NCBI RefSeq assembly: GCF_029873635.1
Contig: NC_080420.1
Coordinates: 53,807,457 to 53,871,456, forward strand
Length of the DNA stretch: 64,000 nucleotides
DNA from: Malania oleifera
Taxonomy: Eukaryota; Streptophyta; Magnoliopsida; Santalales; Ximeniaceae
Direction of reading: 5' to 3'
Positions 21,103 to 33,326 of this stretch are shown here, in pieces. The notes beneath the pieces were generated by a model. That model did not search any database, had not been told where the DNA came from, and worked only from the letters and a program-made list of their open reading frames with translations. Positions within the stretch are counted from its first letter, which is position 1. Every line of letters begins with the position of its first letter. Made by a program: the position numbers and the translations under genes.

Positions 21103-22824
21103 ACAAGATATTTTGTTATCTATGTGTTGTGTGTGTATCATAAATGTTTTGAACATAGCTTAGGTACATTAACAACATTTTTCATTAGTTTTACTTCATC
21201 ATGTTTGGCAGCTAGTAAATTTTTTTTAACTATCTTTGACTTTTGTAACGTAAAATTTTGAAGTCGCATATTAATTAGTTACTTGTAATTTGTTCAAACA
21301 AATATTATTTTTTAAAAAATAACTTCTATAAATTATTTGTCACTACGTTAATTATATTTAAGAGTATTTGTCATATGATGCAATTTGATTCATTATGAAG
21401 CACGAATTCGTATCTTGAGTTTTTTTTTTCCTTTTTCATGAAACCATATTCTAGCTATGATCATACTAACTCCTAACATGTGGTGCTAGGTTGAGTTCAA
21501 AGCTAGATGTTTTTTCCTTTACAATTATTTTGATGGAATTTATTATGGGAAAAAAAGCAGTACACGAGGACACGCCAAATAAAAAAATCCACCTCATGTG
21601 TCTGTTTAAGATGACAATATTGATAGGTGTGAAAGTACTAGAAAGTTGTTGGATTGCTCATTGGATCCTATGGAAGAGATCTTGGATAGCTTATGCAAGG
21701 TGGCTGACCTTGCATGCGACTACACGCATACTTCCTTAGATAGGAGGCCAAGTATGAGTGTAGTGGTTAGTGCACTAGCACCCCTAGTTGAGCCATTCGA
21801 CTCAATCCAGAAATTGGACGAAGGTAGTAAGTGTTTAGAAGTGAAATATTTGAATCTACGTCAAGCTATAGAAGACAGGAAGGCTGGCGAGGGGAACCCC
21901 CACTATGAAAAATGAAGTCTACAATAGTCGCTCCGATTGAAAAATGCATTTCTAACACTCAAAAAGCTATATGAGTTTGGAGAAGAGCTCCCAAAGAGCC
22001 AAAAAAGTAATACATTATTTAAATTTTATTTTTATTATCATAATTTTTTTTATATTTATAATTTGCAATGTTATTATTTTGGTAATAATTTTTTAATATT
22101 TTGATTTAAATATGAAAAATGCATTTTTTTTTAGTTATGTTTTAATATGTATTATTTTTATAAATGTTACGAAATAGGTTGCTAGTTTCTAGTTTTTCAC
22201 TTTTGTTTAGGTTTCTGATTTTTTATTTTTGTTTTCCTAATTTTTTGCAATAATACCAAAACGCCATAAACATATTTCAAATTTTTACTACAGGGCATTG
22301 AATGGAGTTGTAGCTAGGTCCCAAAACTAAAGAACTAACTTTTTACTTATTTTCTAAAAATATTTTCAGCTTGCCATATTGTTTCTAATGCAACTTAGAT
22401 TCTTTTTCCATTGTTTTTTACTATCCGCATGGTTTGCAAAATATTATTGGGTTCAAAGGAAAATTATTTAGGGTTTCCCTCTTTCAAATCTCATTAGACA
22501 ACAATAACGTCATTATTTGGAAATCCTTTGGGAACTTACCTATCGACGGTCATACATATAATTATTGTGGTAAATATTTTTTTATCTCCTCCCAATTGTT
22601 TATAATTATTTTAATGTACATAGTATAAAAAAACTTTTTATTTTAATCAGGTTATTTTCCTATCCTAGTGGGACTAAATTTAGTAGTTCTCGAGTTTTGA
22701 ATTTCAATGGTGATGTCAATTATAATAAATAAGAATATGTTTTACCTTGAATTCTTAACTTATTTATCAATTGTTCAAAATCCTAAGTTAATATGTTTTG
22801 TTTTAAATTTATTTACCTTATTTC
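21103..22824 (+). repeat. Kinase-tail array unit U7 (5' truncated)
   Basis: The unit resumes inside the intron-like segment at ACAAGATATTTTG, exactly where the inverted piece at 15587-15617 would end in a forward unit. The rest of the intron-like segment, exon (21480-21915) and 3' segment are complete. Confidence 0.9.
21480..21915 (+). pseudogene. TMK-like kinase tail, copy U7
   Basis: It shares the lost acceptor (AACATGTGGTGCTAGG) with U1 and U8. The first part reads SSKLDVFSFTIILMEFIMGK with a seven-base A run. Near 21609 one A is missing (TTTAAGATGAC for TTTAAGAATGAC), shifting the frame. The second part (LLDCSLDPMEEILDSLCK, RRPSMSVVVSALAPLVEPF, NLRQAIEDRKAGEGNPHYEK) is open to the ancestral stop. 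One single-base repair separates it from a full exon, but there is no upstream kinase part. Confidence 0.87.
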
Positions 22825-24850
22825 CAGCATTGTATATTTAATACTTTTATAAAAGACGACATATGCATGCCAAGGGTTCAAGCATTGCCATTAAATGTTT
22901 TAATGTTTAAATTATATTGTACAATATGTTGAAGTAAATTTAACTAAAATTATGATTTAAACCTTCAAAAAATTAGGAAAAAGTTTTGGAAAAAGAAGGG
23001 CGTCGCGCATGCAAATATATTACAAACAATTATTTCTTAATTATATATTTTTATAATATCATTACACAATAATTAAATTTATTTTCTCTAGCAGATGTTG
23101 GGATTTCTTTGCAAGAATATTTTATACAAGATATTTTGTTATCTATGTGTTGTGTGTGTATCATGAATTTTTTGAACATAGCTTAGGTACATTAACAACA
23201 TTTTTCATTCGTTTTACGTCATCATGTTTGGCAGCTAGTAGAATTTTTTATACTATCTTTGACTTTTGTAATGTCAAATTTCGAAGTCACATATTAATTA
23301 ATTACTCGTAATTTGTTCAAGCAAATATTAATTTTTTTGAAAACAACTTCTATAAATTATTTGTCACTGCATTAATTATATTTAAGAGTATTTGTCATAT
23401 GATGCAATTTGATTCCTTATGAAGCATGAATTCGTATCTTGTGTTTTTTTTTTTTTCCTTTTTCATGAACACATATTCTAGCTATGATCATACTAACTCC
23501 TAACATGTGGTGCTAGGTTGAGTTCAAAGCTGGATGTTTTTGCCTTTGAAGTGATTTTGAAGGAACTTATTATGGGAAAAAAAGCAGTACACGAGGACAT
23601 GTCAAATGAAAAATTTCACCTCATGTATCTGTTTAAGAATGACAATATTGATAGGTGTGAAAGGACTAGAAAGTTGTTGGATTGCTCATTGGATCCTACG
23701 GAAGAGATATTGGATAGCTTATGCAAGGTGGTTGACCTTGCTTGCCACTACACGCATACTTCCTCAGATAGGAGGCCAAGTATAAGTGCAGTGGTTAGTG
23801 CAGTAACACCCCTGGTTGAGCCTTTCGATTCGAGCCAGAAATTGGACAAAGGTAGTAAGTGTTTAGAAGTGGAATATTTGATTCTACATCAAGCTGTAGA
23901 AAACAGGAAGGCTGGCGGGGGGAACCCCCACTATGAAAAATGAAGTCTACAATAGTCGCTCTGAATAAAAAATGCATTTCTAACACTCAAAAAGCTATAT
24001 GAGTTTGGAGAAGAGCTCCCAAAGAGCCAAAAAAGTAATACATTATTTAAATTTTATTTTTATTATCATAATTTTTTTATATTTATAATTTGCAATGTTA
24101 TTATTTTTGTAATATTTTTTTAATATTTTGATTTAAACATGAAAAGTTCATTTCTTTTAGTTATATTTTAATTTGTATTATTTTTATAAGTGTTACGAAA
24201 TAGGTTGCTAGTTTCTAGGTTTTTACTTTTGTTTATTTATAATTTTTTATTTTTGTTTTCTTAATTTTTTGCAATAATACCAAAGCACCTTAAACATATT
24301 TCAAAATTTTACTGCAGGGCATTGAATGGAGTTGCAGTTAGGTCCCAAAACTTAAGAACTAACTTTCTACTTATTTTTTACAAATATTTTTAGCTTGCCT
24401 TATTGTTTCTAATGCAACCAAGATTCTTTTTCCATCGTTTTTTTACTATCCGCATGGTTTGCAAAATCTAATTGGGTTCAGGGGAAAATGGTTTAGGTTT
24501 TCTCTCTTTCAAATCTCATTCATTAGACAACAATAACATCATTTCTTGCAAATCCTTTGGGAACATACCTGCCGACGGTCATACATATAATTATTGTGGT
24601 AATTATTTTTTTATCTCCTCCGAATTGTTTATAATAGTTTTAATGTACATAGTATAAAAAAAAATATTATTTTAATCAAATGATTTTCTTATTCTAGTGG
24701 GATATAGTAGTTCTCGAGTTTTTTGAATTCTAATGGCGCTGTCCATTATAATAAAGAAGAATATGTTTTACCTTGAATTCTTAACTTATTTATCAATTGT
24801 TCAAAATCTTAAGTTAATCTTTTCTGTTTTAAATTTATTTACCTCATTTC
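22825..24850 (+). repeat. Kinase-tail array unit U8
   Basis: Complete order: upstream block 22825-23010, intron-like segment to 23506, exon 23507-23943, 3' segment to 24850 with the short conserved open frame at 24472-24657. Confidence 0.9.
23507..23943 (+). pseudogene. TMK-like kinase tail, copy U8 (exon fully open)
   Basis: From 23518 this copy is open for 141 codons without interruption. It reads SSKLDVFAFEVILKELIMGK (subdomain IX), SNEKFHLMYLFKNDNIDRC, LDPTEEILDSLCKVVDLAC, RRPSISAVVSAVTPLVEPF (subdomain XI and tail start) and ILHQAVENRKAGGGNPHYEK then stop. Length and wording fit the final exon of a TMK-type receptor kinase shortened at its very C-terminus. The splice acceptor is lost (AACAT) and no upstream exon with a P-loop, HRD or DFG lies within the window. 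It may be expressed as a small protein only if some local promoter exists. I treat it as a pseudogene fragment. Confidence 0.8.
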
Positions 24851-25717
24851 AAGCATTGTATATTTAATATTTTTTTATAAAAGACAACATATCCATGCCA
24901 AGAGTTCCAACATTGTCACTAAAAGTTTTAATGTTTAAATTATAATGTACAATAGGTTGGCGAAATCTAATTGGGTTCAAGAGAAAATTGTTTAGGTTAT
25001 CCCTCTTTAAAATCTCATTAGACAACAATAATGTCTTTTTTTTTTTTTAAATCCTTTGGGAACTTAACTGTCAACAGTCATACATATGATTATTGTGGTA
25101 AATATTTTTTTATCTCCTCTCAATTGTTTATAATTGCTTAAATGTACATAGTATAAAAAAACTTTTTATTTTAATCAGTTGATTTTCCTATTCTACTGGG
25201 ACTAAATATAGTAGTTCTCGAGTTTTGAATTTCAATGGTGTCGTCCATTATAATAAAGTAGAATATGTTTTACCTTGAATTCCTAACTTATTTATCAATT
25301 GTTCAAAATCCTAAGTAAATATGTTCTGTTTTAAATTTATTTGCCTCGTTTCCAACATTGTATATTTAATACTTTTATAAAAGACAACATATTCATGCCA
25401 AGAGTTCCAGCATTGCCACTAAATGTTTTAATGTTTAAATTATAATGTACAATAGGTTGAAGTAAATTTAATTAAAAATATGATTTAAAACATCAAAAAA
25501 TGAGGACAATATTTTGGAGAAAGATGAGGGTCGCGCATGCAAACATATCACAAACAATTATTTCTTAATTATATATTTTTATAATATCATTAAAAAATAA
25601 TTAAATTTATTTTCTCCAGAAGATGTTGGGATATGCCTTTGCAAGTGTTTTTTTTTTTACAAGATATTTTGTTATCTATGTGTTGTGTGTGTATCATAAA
25701 TGTTTTGAAAATAGCTT
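24851..25717 (+). repeat. Kinase-tail array unit U9 (rearranged, no kinase exon)
   Basis: Order is upstream block (24851-24958), a jump into the 3' segment (24959-25330, starting CGAAATCTAATTGGGTTC), a second upstream block (25330-25540) and the first part of the intron-like segment to 25717. The array then stops at TTGAAAATAGCTTAG, where retroelement sequence begins. Confidence 0.85.
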
Positions 25718-26386
25718 AGGGGGAGCTGAGCTCCAGTTGTAGAAAGAGAGCATAAAAAACTCATTTGCATCACGTTTAGTTGTTTAAGTATTGAGGCTTT
25801 TCTGAAAAACCCTGAACACTATATCCATTCTATGAATAGATATGAATTGTTTCAGGTTATGAGTATCAATTCATACCTTAGTATATATTTTTTCATGCAT
25901 TTGAAAGCTCTAGGAAGACTATACTGGTTGCAAATGCTTGAGATGAATTAATCAATATCCAGTATAATTGTGATAAAGAAATTTTTGAAAGGTTGCTTAT
26001 ACTTCTTGGTATGCTTAATAAATTAAATCTTGACTAATATAAGCAATTTAATTCATCTAAGCCAAGATTCAAATCGATAGTGAAAGCAACCAAAATTAAC
26101 TCCTATTTTATTTTGCTCACCAATATGTTTAGCTTAGATCTTAAATGAATTCATTATGGCATGTGCTGAAAAGTATTGACTTTATATATATGTTATTTTT
26201 CCACAATCATCTGGTTGTCATATGATCTGATATTAAATTGCCATACTTTTCTTAGATCCATATGGTTGCTTTTTTTGTCATATTTTATTTTGTGCCTAAA
26301 ACGGCCACTAGAAAAATTGTGCTTGCTTTATATCTAAAGTTTCTTTTCCAATAAGCACCCCTTGTATTTCTTGACCATATCATAAG

Positions 26387-26418
<32 letters not shown>

Positions 26419-26665
26419 TTCCATATATTTGTTTTTTGGCAAGAAACGGTTTTACATGAGATATATCTTATTTTCTTGCTTATATTTATTAGTGTTATAT
26501 ATTTAAAAATGTTTTTATCCCCAAAATACTATATGAAACAAAGGGGGAAATGTCTTTCAAAGAGGGAGTTCTCTTTTGCTAAGTTTGTTTTACATGACAA
26601 ATGTTTTTTAGCCCTTTTTGCTTATGCCAAAAGGGGGAGAACTTTTATTAGCAAAATGTATATGC

Positions 26666-28785
26666 TGTGTAACAACCTACCTATTTTGCCATTTTTTTTA
26701 ACACACATAATATCTAGTTAAACTGTCATAGTCATGGTCAACCTGGAACCATGGGTTCCAGGGATATATCTGTCATAAAAATCGGATACCTAAGCAGCGG
26801 GAAACACAAATTCATATACATGTCATAAATACCAGAAACCATACCAACTTTCGATTAAATTCGCAATATACATATACATAAATTCAACCGTAAAAGACCA
26901 AACAGTGCTCCTAGGGTCTCAACCCAAAAAAAATCCATTAAACCCTAACTCATCCACTTACCCTACAGATAGGGTAGTCCAGTCCTCTTCTATTGCTGTG
27001 AGGCTCTATCCACCCTTCTACCTGGCTTTCCTGAAATTTTTGTAATGCTGGGTATGACACCTCTCAGTAAGGGAACTAAATTAACACCAGTGTGTGGCAA
27101 CATAAGTATTTTCATGTTATACATAATATCGGTACATAAATCATATCTAGTAAAAATTCTCTGTATCGTACATGAATAAAACATGATACATCATAACATG
27201 ATATAACATACTAAATTTTTGTACACGAAAATCATCTTGTATAACTATACAATACATAAATAATACCCAAGATGGATAGCTAGCTAATGTCATGTATTAA
27301 CCCCACATGACTGGATTGTGCAGCCCGAAGGCAGGACCTAGCAATGGCTGGTCGACCACACTAAGTCAAAGATGAGTCCATTAATATGATAGGCTTGCCT
27401 TTCCTGCTCTGGACTGCTAGAGGGACTCCTGCTCTACCATGAAGCCACATCGACTACCATCTCCCACACTTTACTTAAGATGTGTGGTAGCACTAATCAT
27501 GAACATGAACTTGAACATATAACTACGGTATCGTGCATTGTGAAACTAAACTAAGCCATCCGGGTTCTAATAACATATAGTAAGTTTCATACATTGGCAC
27601 ATGATTGTTTCATAATCATAATAATATCTAACATGTTAATATTTCATGAATTCTTGTATATCATACATAATAACGGCATCTGAGCCAACATGAATCACGA
27701 CATCTGCGTCAGTATATTATAACATGAAAATCACGGTATCTACGCCGGCATATCATAACGTACTGAACATGAAATTGTTGCACTAACTTACATAATATTC
27801 ATAAAATCATGGTTCTTGTACTGTTTTATAGTTTTTCCTGAAAATTGTGAATTCATGTTTATTCTGGAAAATCATAATTTTTGAATTTAACATAATTATC
27901 ATGAAAAATCATACTGATGCCACACGAGTGTAAATAATCTTCTATGCATAAATCTGAACTAAAATTATGTTTCCTAATGAAATGTATTAAAACCATTTTC
28001 TTGTTCAACAGTAATATTCCCAAACATAGTTTCATATTATGCATATTTTCCTCAAAATAAATGTTGTATAATGGTAAATAATTTCATGAAAAATGATAAC
28101 TTAGTTTATCCCCTTACTTGAATACTAAGAAGCCCTCAATCTAATCCAAATCTACACTCATGGTATTCCTAGCTCAACATCCTAAAATTTACATTTTTCC
28201 CAACAAAATTTCAGTATTATTTCATTTACTACATTTCCTCAGACCTGAAATATCAAATACCCTAGAAAACTTAAAATAACCCACTTACCCAAATTTTGTG
28301 ATGGTGCCCAAGTTGGCCTAACCAACGATCTACTCTAGCAGACTTGAAAAGAATTTTCCTAAGAGTAGCATGGCAGCTTCCGATCATCGAATCGGTGGAG
28401 AACCGTGCCAAAAATCTAGAGAGAAGTAGTAGAGGATGAAGTTTAGAGAGAGAAAAGGAGTTTGCATGCGAAATTGATCCCTGAAATCCGAGTTTGAGCT
28501 ATTCATACAATTGGCTTCGTCAACGAGGCACGTCATTTTGTTGACGAGGTCAAGAAGGGAGTTCATCGACGAACTTATAACCTTCGTCGACAAATTTCAA
28601 GCCCTAAAATTACCCCTCTCGGTAATCTTTCGTCGATGGGACATGTGGCATGCGATGAGTCCAATAGGGATTTCGTCAACGAAATCAGAGGGTTCGTTGA
28701 CGAACCCTGTTTTTTCCCCTTTTTGAATTTCCTTTTCTCCTCCTTTTCTTTGTTATTATTTGCTATAATTTTGTGGATTTCTACA
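26666..28785 (-). mobile_element. Solo LTR, about 2.1 kb, chromovirus (Tekay/Del)-like
   Basis: On the minus strand the ends are TGTAGAAATCC and GGTTGTTACACA. ATGC occurs at both edges (26662-26665 and 28785-28788), consistent with a target duplication to within a base. The block CTCAGTAAGGGAA and the phrase AGTGTGTGGC near 27070-27100 match the solo LTR at 29601-31946, so the two are related. A cluster of TTCGTCGACGAA-like words lies at 28515-28710. No internal region. The lineage assignment is tentative. Confidence 0.65.
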
Positions 28786-28968
28786 TGCTATATGAACACA
28801 TGTTTGTATTTGTACCTCATTGCTAAAATTGAACGCAAATATTTTGAATTGTCTTCTTTCGTTAATATACGTGTGCTCTATTGCTAAACTTTAATTTATG
28901 CATATTCTAAGGGGAAGCCTTTTTAGGCTAAATCTTCATTTTGCTCTGATGCGTTCATCATCATCGAT

Positions 28969-28978
28969 AAGGGGAGAT
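28969..28978 (+). other. Polypurine tract of the SIRE-like element
   Basis: AAGGGGAGAT directly precedes the LTR start TGTTGAC, the expected plus-strand primer position in copia elements. Confidence 0.8.
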
Positions 28979-31900
28979 TGTTGACTTTGTGAGTCCGATC
29001 CCTGGTTTTGATAATGACAAACCGCAAGTTACTAATATATGTGTCTAAGTACGTAAACAAGTTAATCATTCAGAATACACACATGAAAGTGATGTGTTTT
29101 CCAGAAAGACCATAACGAGCACATACTCCTGGTATAATCCATGGGAATCTAAAGACCAAAAGAAAGAAGAAGAAGGTTTTCGTTGTATTGCATTTAGTTT
29201 TAAAATTTGGTCTATAATATAATTGCATAACTTGCATGATAAATTGCATAAGCTCTAAAAGACTATAGAATGACTATAGGAATCCCTCAAGCAATTAGGC
29301 TAATAAATCACATTTATAGGGATTTAACTTAGGTCTTTATTTAGGCAAAATTCAGTTTGTGGACAAATTCAATTAACCAAACCTAGGCAGTGTAAAATGC
29401 CTCAGTCGATTGAACTGGGTGGAAGTCAACAATTTGACTTCACTCGGTCAACTGTATCTTTTTGAACGTATCTTCCTCAGTCGACCGAACTCATACGTGT
29501 CTAACCCCCAACAACTTAGTCGACTGAACTTCATGTTCATTTGTGATTGAGTCAACTGAACCACAAGAATAGTAGACCGAATTTAAGATACAGTCAACCA
29601 TGTAACGCCCTGAACCCTAAAATTCGGGTCCAACGCGTTATACCTGATAAAATCCCTAATATAATCCATAATCAACATATACGCAGTGGAAAACATACAT
29701 CATAATCTCCATGTAACATAATACCAGAGTTTACTAATTCTAACTACCAACCATAATAAATTAATCATCCACCTATATTCAAATATATACATGTCTCCAA
29801 AACATTATCCACTAATACCAGTATGTTTCATAACCATCCATATCTTATAAAACTTAAAACATAAATAATAAAACATAAAATATACATATCAAAATTAAAT
29901 AAAAAATATACCAGTTTCTCTTTCTATTTACCAAAATTGCTATAAAATCTCGAGCTCTCTAAGCTCGATCTCGAGGAAATCCTGAAAAAGATAATTTCAT
30001 ATTCGGGTGAGACACATCTCAGTAAGGGAAGAAACAAGATATTAAAATAGTGTGTGGCCAACATGAGTTTATGTATGACATATTATTTAACATTTGAAAA
30101 TCGTTAACATAATTTTTGAAATCATTTCCTGAACCTAATCAAACACATGCAAATATTTAACCCACGAGATTACCCAAGGATAGGGGTGATTACTCGCCCA
30201 TATAAGTAGCACCCCTCTGCTATGATATTTAGGCAACCCAAAGGTCGCAGCTAAAGTATCCCAGGGCACTCACCTTACTTAGTAAGCCCTCAAGTAATAA
30301 ATTGATCTCGTACTCACACAGTTCATACAAAAGTTTATCGGCAAAGGCCCTAAGGATAGGGAAAACTACCCGCCCATACAAGTAGATTCCCTCTGCCCTA
30401 GTATGTTATGCGGCTACTGCCACATTTGTAACTACTAGTGCACTCGCCTTACTTAGCAAGCCCTCGGGCAAAGAGTGCGCCTCGCCCAAACGTAACATGT
30501 TTTACATACATAGATACTTCTAATATCATAATACATAATTCTTTCCATTGTTATTCAATCATTCACATTCTTTCATGTTCATAATTTAACATTTCCTTGT
30601 CTTTCACTTTAAGTGACTCTTTCCCATTTGTATCATTCACATTTCACATTTTATTTCATTGCATCGTCATTCCTTGTCATTTCATCTCATAACATTTTCA
30701 TTTCATTCCTTTGTACTACAGTCGCTCTTTAGCCGTCATTTGTTAGTCCACATAGAAATGCGCTAGAATTTGCTAACACAACTCCTTTTAGCTGTCATCA
30801 GTTAGTTCACATAGAAATGCACTAGAATCTGCTAATCTAGCATTTTCATTTCATTCGTTCACTTTCACATATACATAATTATATCGACAATCCTAAGCTC
30901 AGAAAACATAAATTTCATGGCTGGCATTTTAAACCCACATAAAAAAAAACATATATACATAAATAACACATAGTCATTTTTTATTCAAGAAAAACCTAAT
31001 TTAATATATAAATTTCCCCCTTACCTGGTTTCTTGAACTACGCCAACAGGGATCCTGAAAAATACCTGCGGCGCTCACCCGGACCTTGAATCAAAAATTC
31101 CTAACTCCAATAAATTATCCTTGAATAAAATACTATTTAAATATTTTCTAAGGCTATAATTCCTAAATAATTAAATATACCCTTAAATTTAGCCAAATTG
31201 TCAAATTTTCCAAATCTCACTCTTGCTTTGGAGTAGGGCCTAGAAAATCTCAATTGAAAATTACCTACGCCAAAATGACGACAACGACGATTAGGACCCC
31301 ATGGTGGTGTCTGATCGTCGATTCAACAGCAGATTTAATCAAAAATTGAGAAATTAGGGAAAATATACCTTTCCCTAAGAATTGTGCCTATGCCGCTCTC
31401 ACAACAAATCTGCTCCAGTAGAAATGTCAGTGGCGTAGTTAGGAACCCAACGGCACATTCTGTTTCCCGATCGGTTGAGTATTCGTCAAGAAATGGGGGA
31501 AGAGAGAGAGGAGACGGAGACGGAGACGGAGAAAAAATAAAAATATACAAGGGGGGTGGCCGTGCCTCTGTTCTGCTCTTCTTCTTCTTTCTTCTTCTTT
31601 CTTCTTCCTTCTTCTTTTACTTTACATATATATATATATATATATATATTACTTTAACTTATACATCTTATATTATAATAATCTTATATATATATATATA
31701 CATATAACTTATATTATATTAATATTATATATATATTCCAATTAAATTTTTTTTTACTATTTTATTTATTTATTTATTTTAATTTAATAATATTTAATTA
31801 ATTCATTAATTAATTAATAATTACTTTTTTTCATACTATTTATTTTTATTTGTTTATTTAACACATTAATTAATAGTGTTTAACCAATTAATTAATTATT

Positions 31901-33326
31901 TATTTTAATTTATTATTTTTATTATTTTTTTTCTCGGGTTATTACGAACCAAACCTCAAAGGGTTCTTAAATCGTCTTAACTCAGTCAATTATATTTGTA
32001 GTTCAAAAGTGCCTCGGTCAACCGTACTTATGAATATAGTCGACCAAACCTATTTTTAAGTCGACAGAAAAATCTCAGGTTGGACATTTTTACCACAAGT
32101 TAAATAAGTTAACCTTCATTAATCTTTTCTAAAATTCCACTTATGTCCCCCAACGGTTATATTTTTATGATTGTCTATATATACTACTTCATTTGGGAAG
32201 ATTAAGTAGAGATTAGCAAATAGACTAGAAAAAATTCTTTCTGATTTTTCTTGAACTCCCATTGCATATACTTCATATTTTTAAGCCTATATTTCATACT
32301 CTCATATATTCTTGCTTGAAAAATATTTTCAAAACCAAAGAGTATTATTTGCTTACTCTTTTCTTGCAAACTAATTGATAGTTAGAGGGAGTTTGATTTT
32401 CACTTGCTATGTGCTTCATACATTATCTTAAAGGTAGTATACTCTCTCATTCATTATTGTTGAAATAATTTTTAGAGAGTTAGTTTGAGTTGATCCCAAA
32501 TTATTTCATTGATAAAGATTATCTTGATATAACTCTTTTCAACTTGAGGATTTTTGCATCTTTGTTGTAAGATTCAAAGGCTAGATTTTGTGCTTATTGC
32601 AAAATATTTTTGAGAAGCTAATCTTGACTATCTCCTAATTTAATTGCTGAAAAATATTATTGAGGTTTTTGCTTAAGGTTATTTAGATTCTATGACTGCT
32701 TACATTGTGAATACATATTCTAGAATCAAAGACCTTCCTCACTCACACGTATACTTTGATACATATCTTGTTGTGAGTAGATACACAGTTTAGAACAAAT
32801 CTCACTTGAGCATTAATTCCTTATCATACATGAGTGCATTGTTTATTGTGCTAAATTGTAGTACATATCTGCTTGTGTAGAAGCATTTAATTTTTACACA
32901 AAATTATCTTGATTATCCGTTGTATTTTAGGCGTGGCCTGAGGGGGTGTAAATCTAGCCCCTAAGGATCAGGTTGTAAAGGTTGAGGTTAGCTCTGGTAA
33001 TATGACCTGGTGTTGTAAATGGTGCCACTCCACCCATTAAGTGAGCAATAGTGGTAATCCTCGTGCTTGCAAGTTGAGGCGGGGACGTAGGCAGTATTTG
33101 TCGAACCCCAATAATATATCTTGTGTCTGCTTTTAATTTTCGCATTTTAAATTTAACACTTTAATGTTTTCGTTTAATTGTTTAAATATTTGATTGAGCT
33201 CATGGTTATATAGAAAGACCCTAGGTTTGTGCAATACTGTTTGAGGAATCTGAATTGACCTAGGAGAAATTTTAAAAATTCCAATTCCCCCCCCCCCTCC
33301 CTCTTGGGAATACACCAATTCCAACA
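28979..33326 (+). repeat. 3' LTR of the SIRE-like element (split by a solo LTR)
   Basis: About 2.0 kb once the 29601-31946 insertion and its target duplication are discounted. It is related along its length to the solo LTR 37703-39923: same start, same CAGTCGACCGAAC-like word cluster, and the same block GCGTGGCCTGAGGGGG (32934 here, 39530 there) and C-rich end. Its last base is immediately followed by the start of another LTR at 33327. Confidence 0.85.
29601..31946 (-). mobile_element. Solo LTR, about 2.35 kb, chromovirus (Tekay/Del)-like, with AACCA duplication
   Basis: The insertion is flanked by AACCA at 29596-29600 and 31947-31951, a 5-bp target duplication. On the minus strand it starts GTAATAACCCGAG and ends GTTCAGGGCGTTACA, the typical end wording of chromovirus LTRs. 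The AT-rich part with TATA runs (about 31620-31900) lies upstream of a transcribed-looking CT-rich part on that strand. It interrupts the SIRE-like LTR, so it is younger than it. Confidence 0.82.

Larger units (their letters stand above)
25718..33326 (+). mobile_element. Ty1/copia element, SIRE/Maximus-like: 3' part with 3' LTR
   Basis: A long non-coding AT-rich 3' region (25718-28978, interrupted by a solo LTR at 26666-28785) leads to a polypurine tract and a 3' LTR at 28979-33326. The LTR starts TGTTGACTTTGTGAG and ends with a C-rich CTCTTGGGAATACACC block. No gag or pol part is present, so only the 3' end remains. It is a broken fossil with two younger insertions inside it. A run of AT dinucleotides lies at 26391-26418. 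Confidence 0.8.

Noticed and set aside
1-25717. Calling any array unit a working receptor kinase
   Set aside because: No unit has the extracellular, transmembrane, ATP-binding or catalytic-loop parts, and most have shifted frames or lost acceptors.
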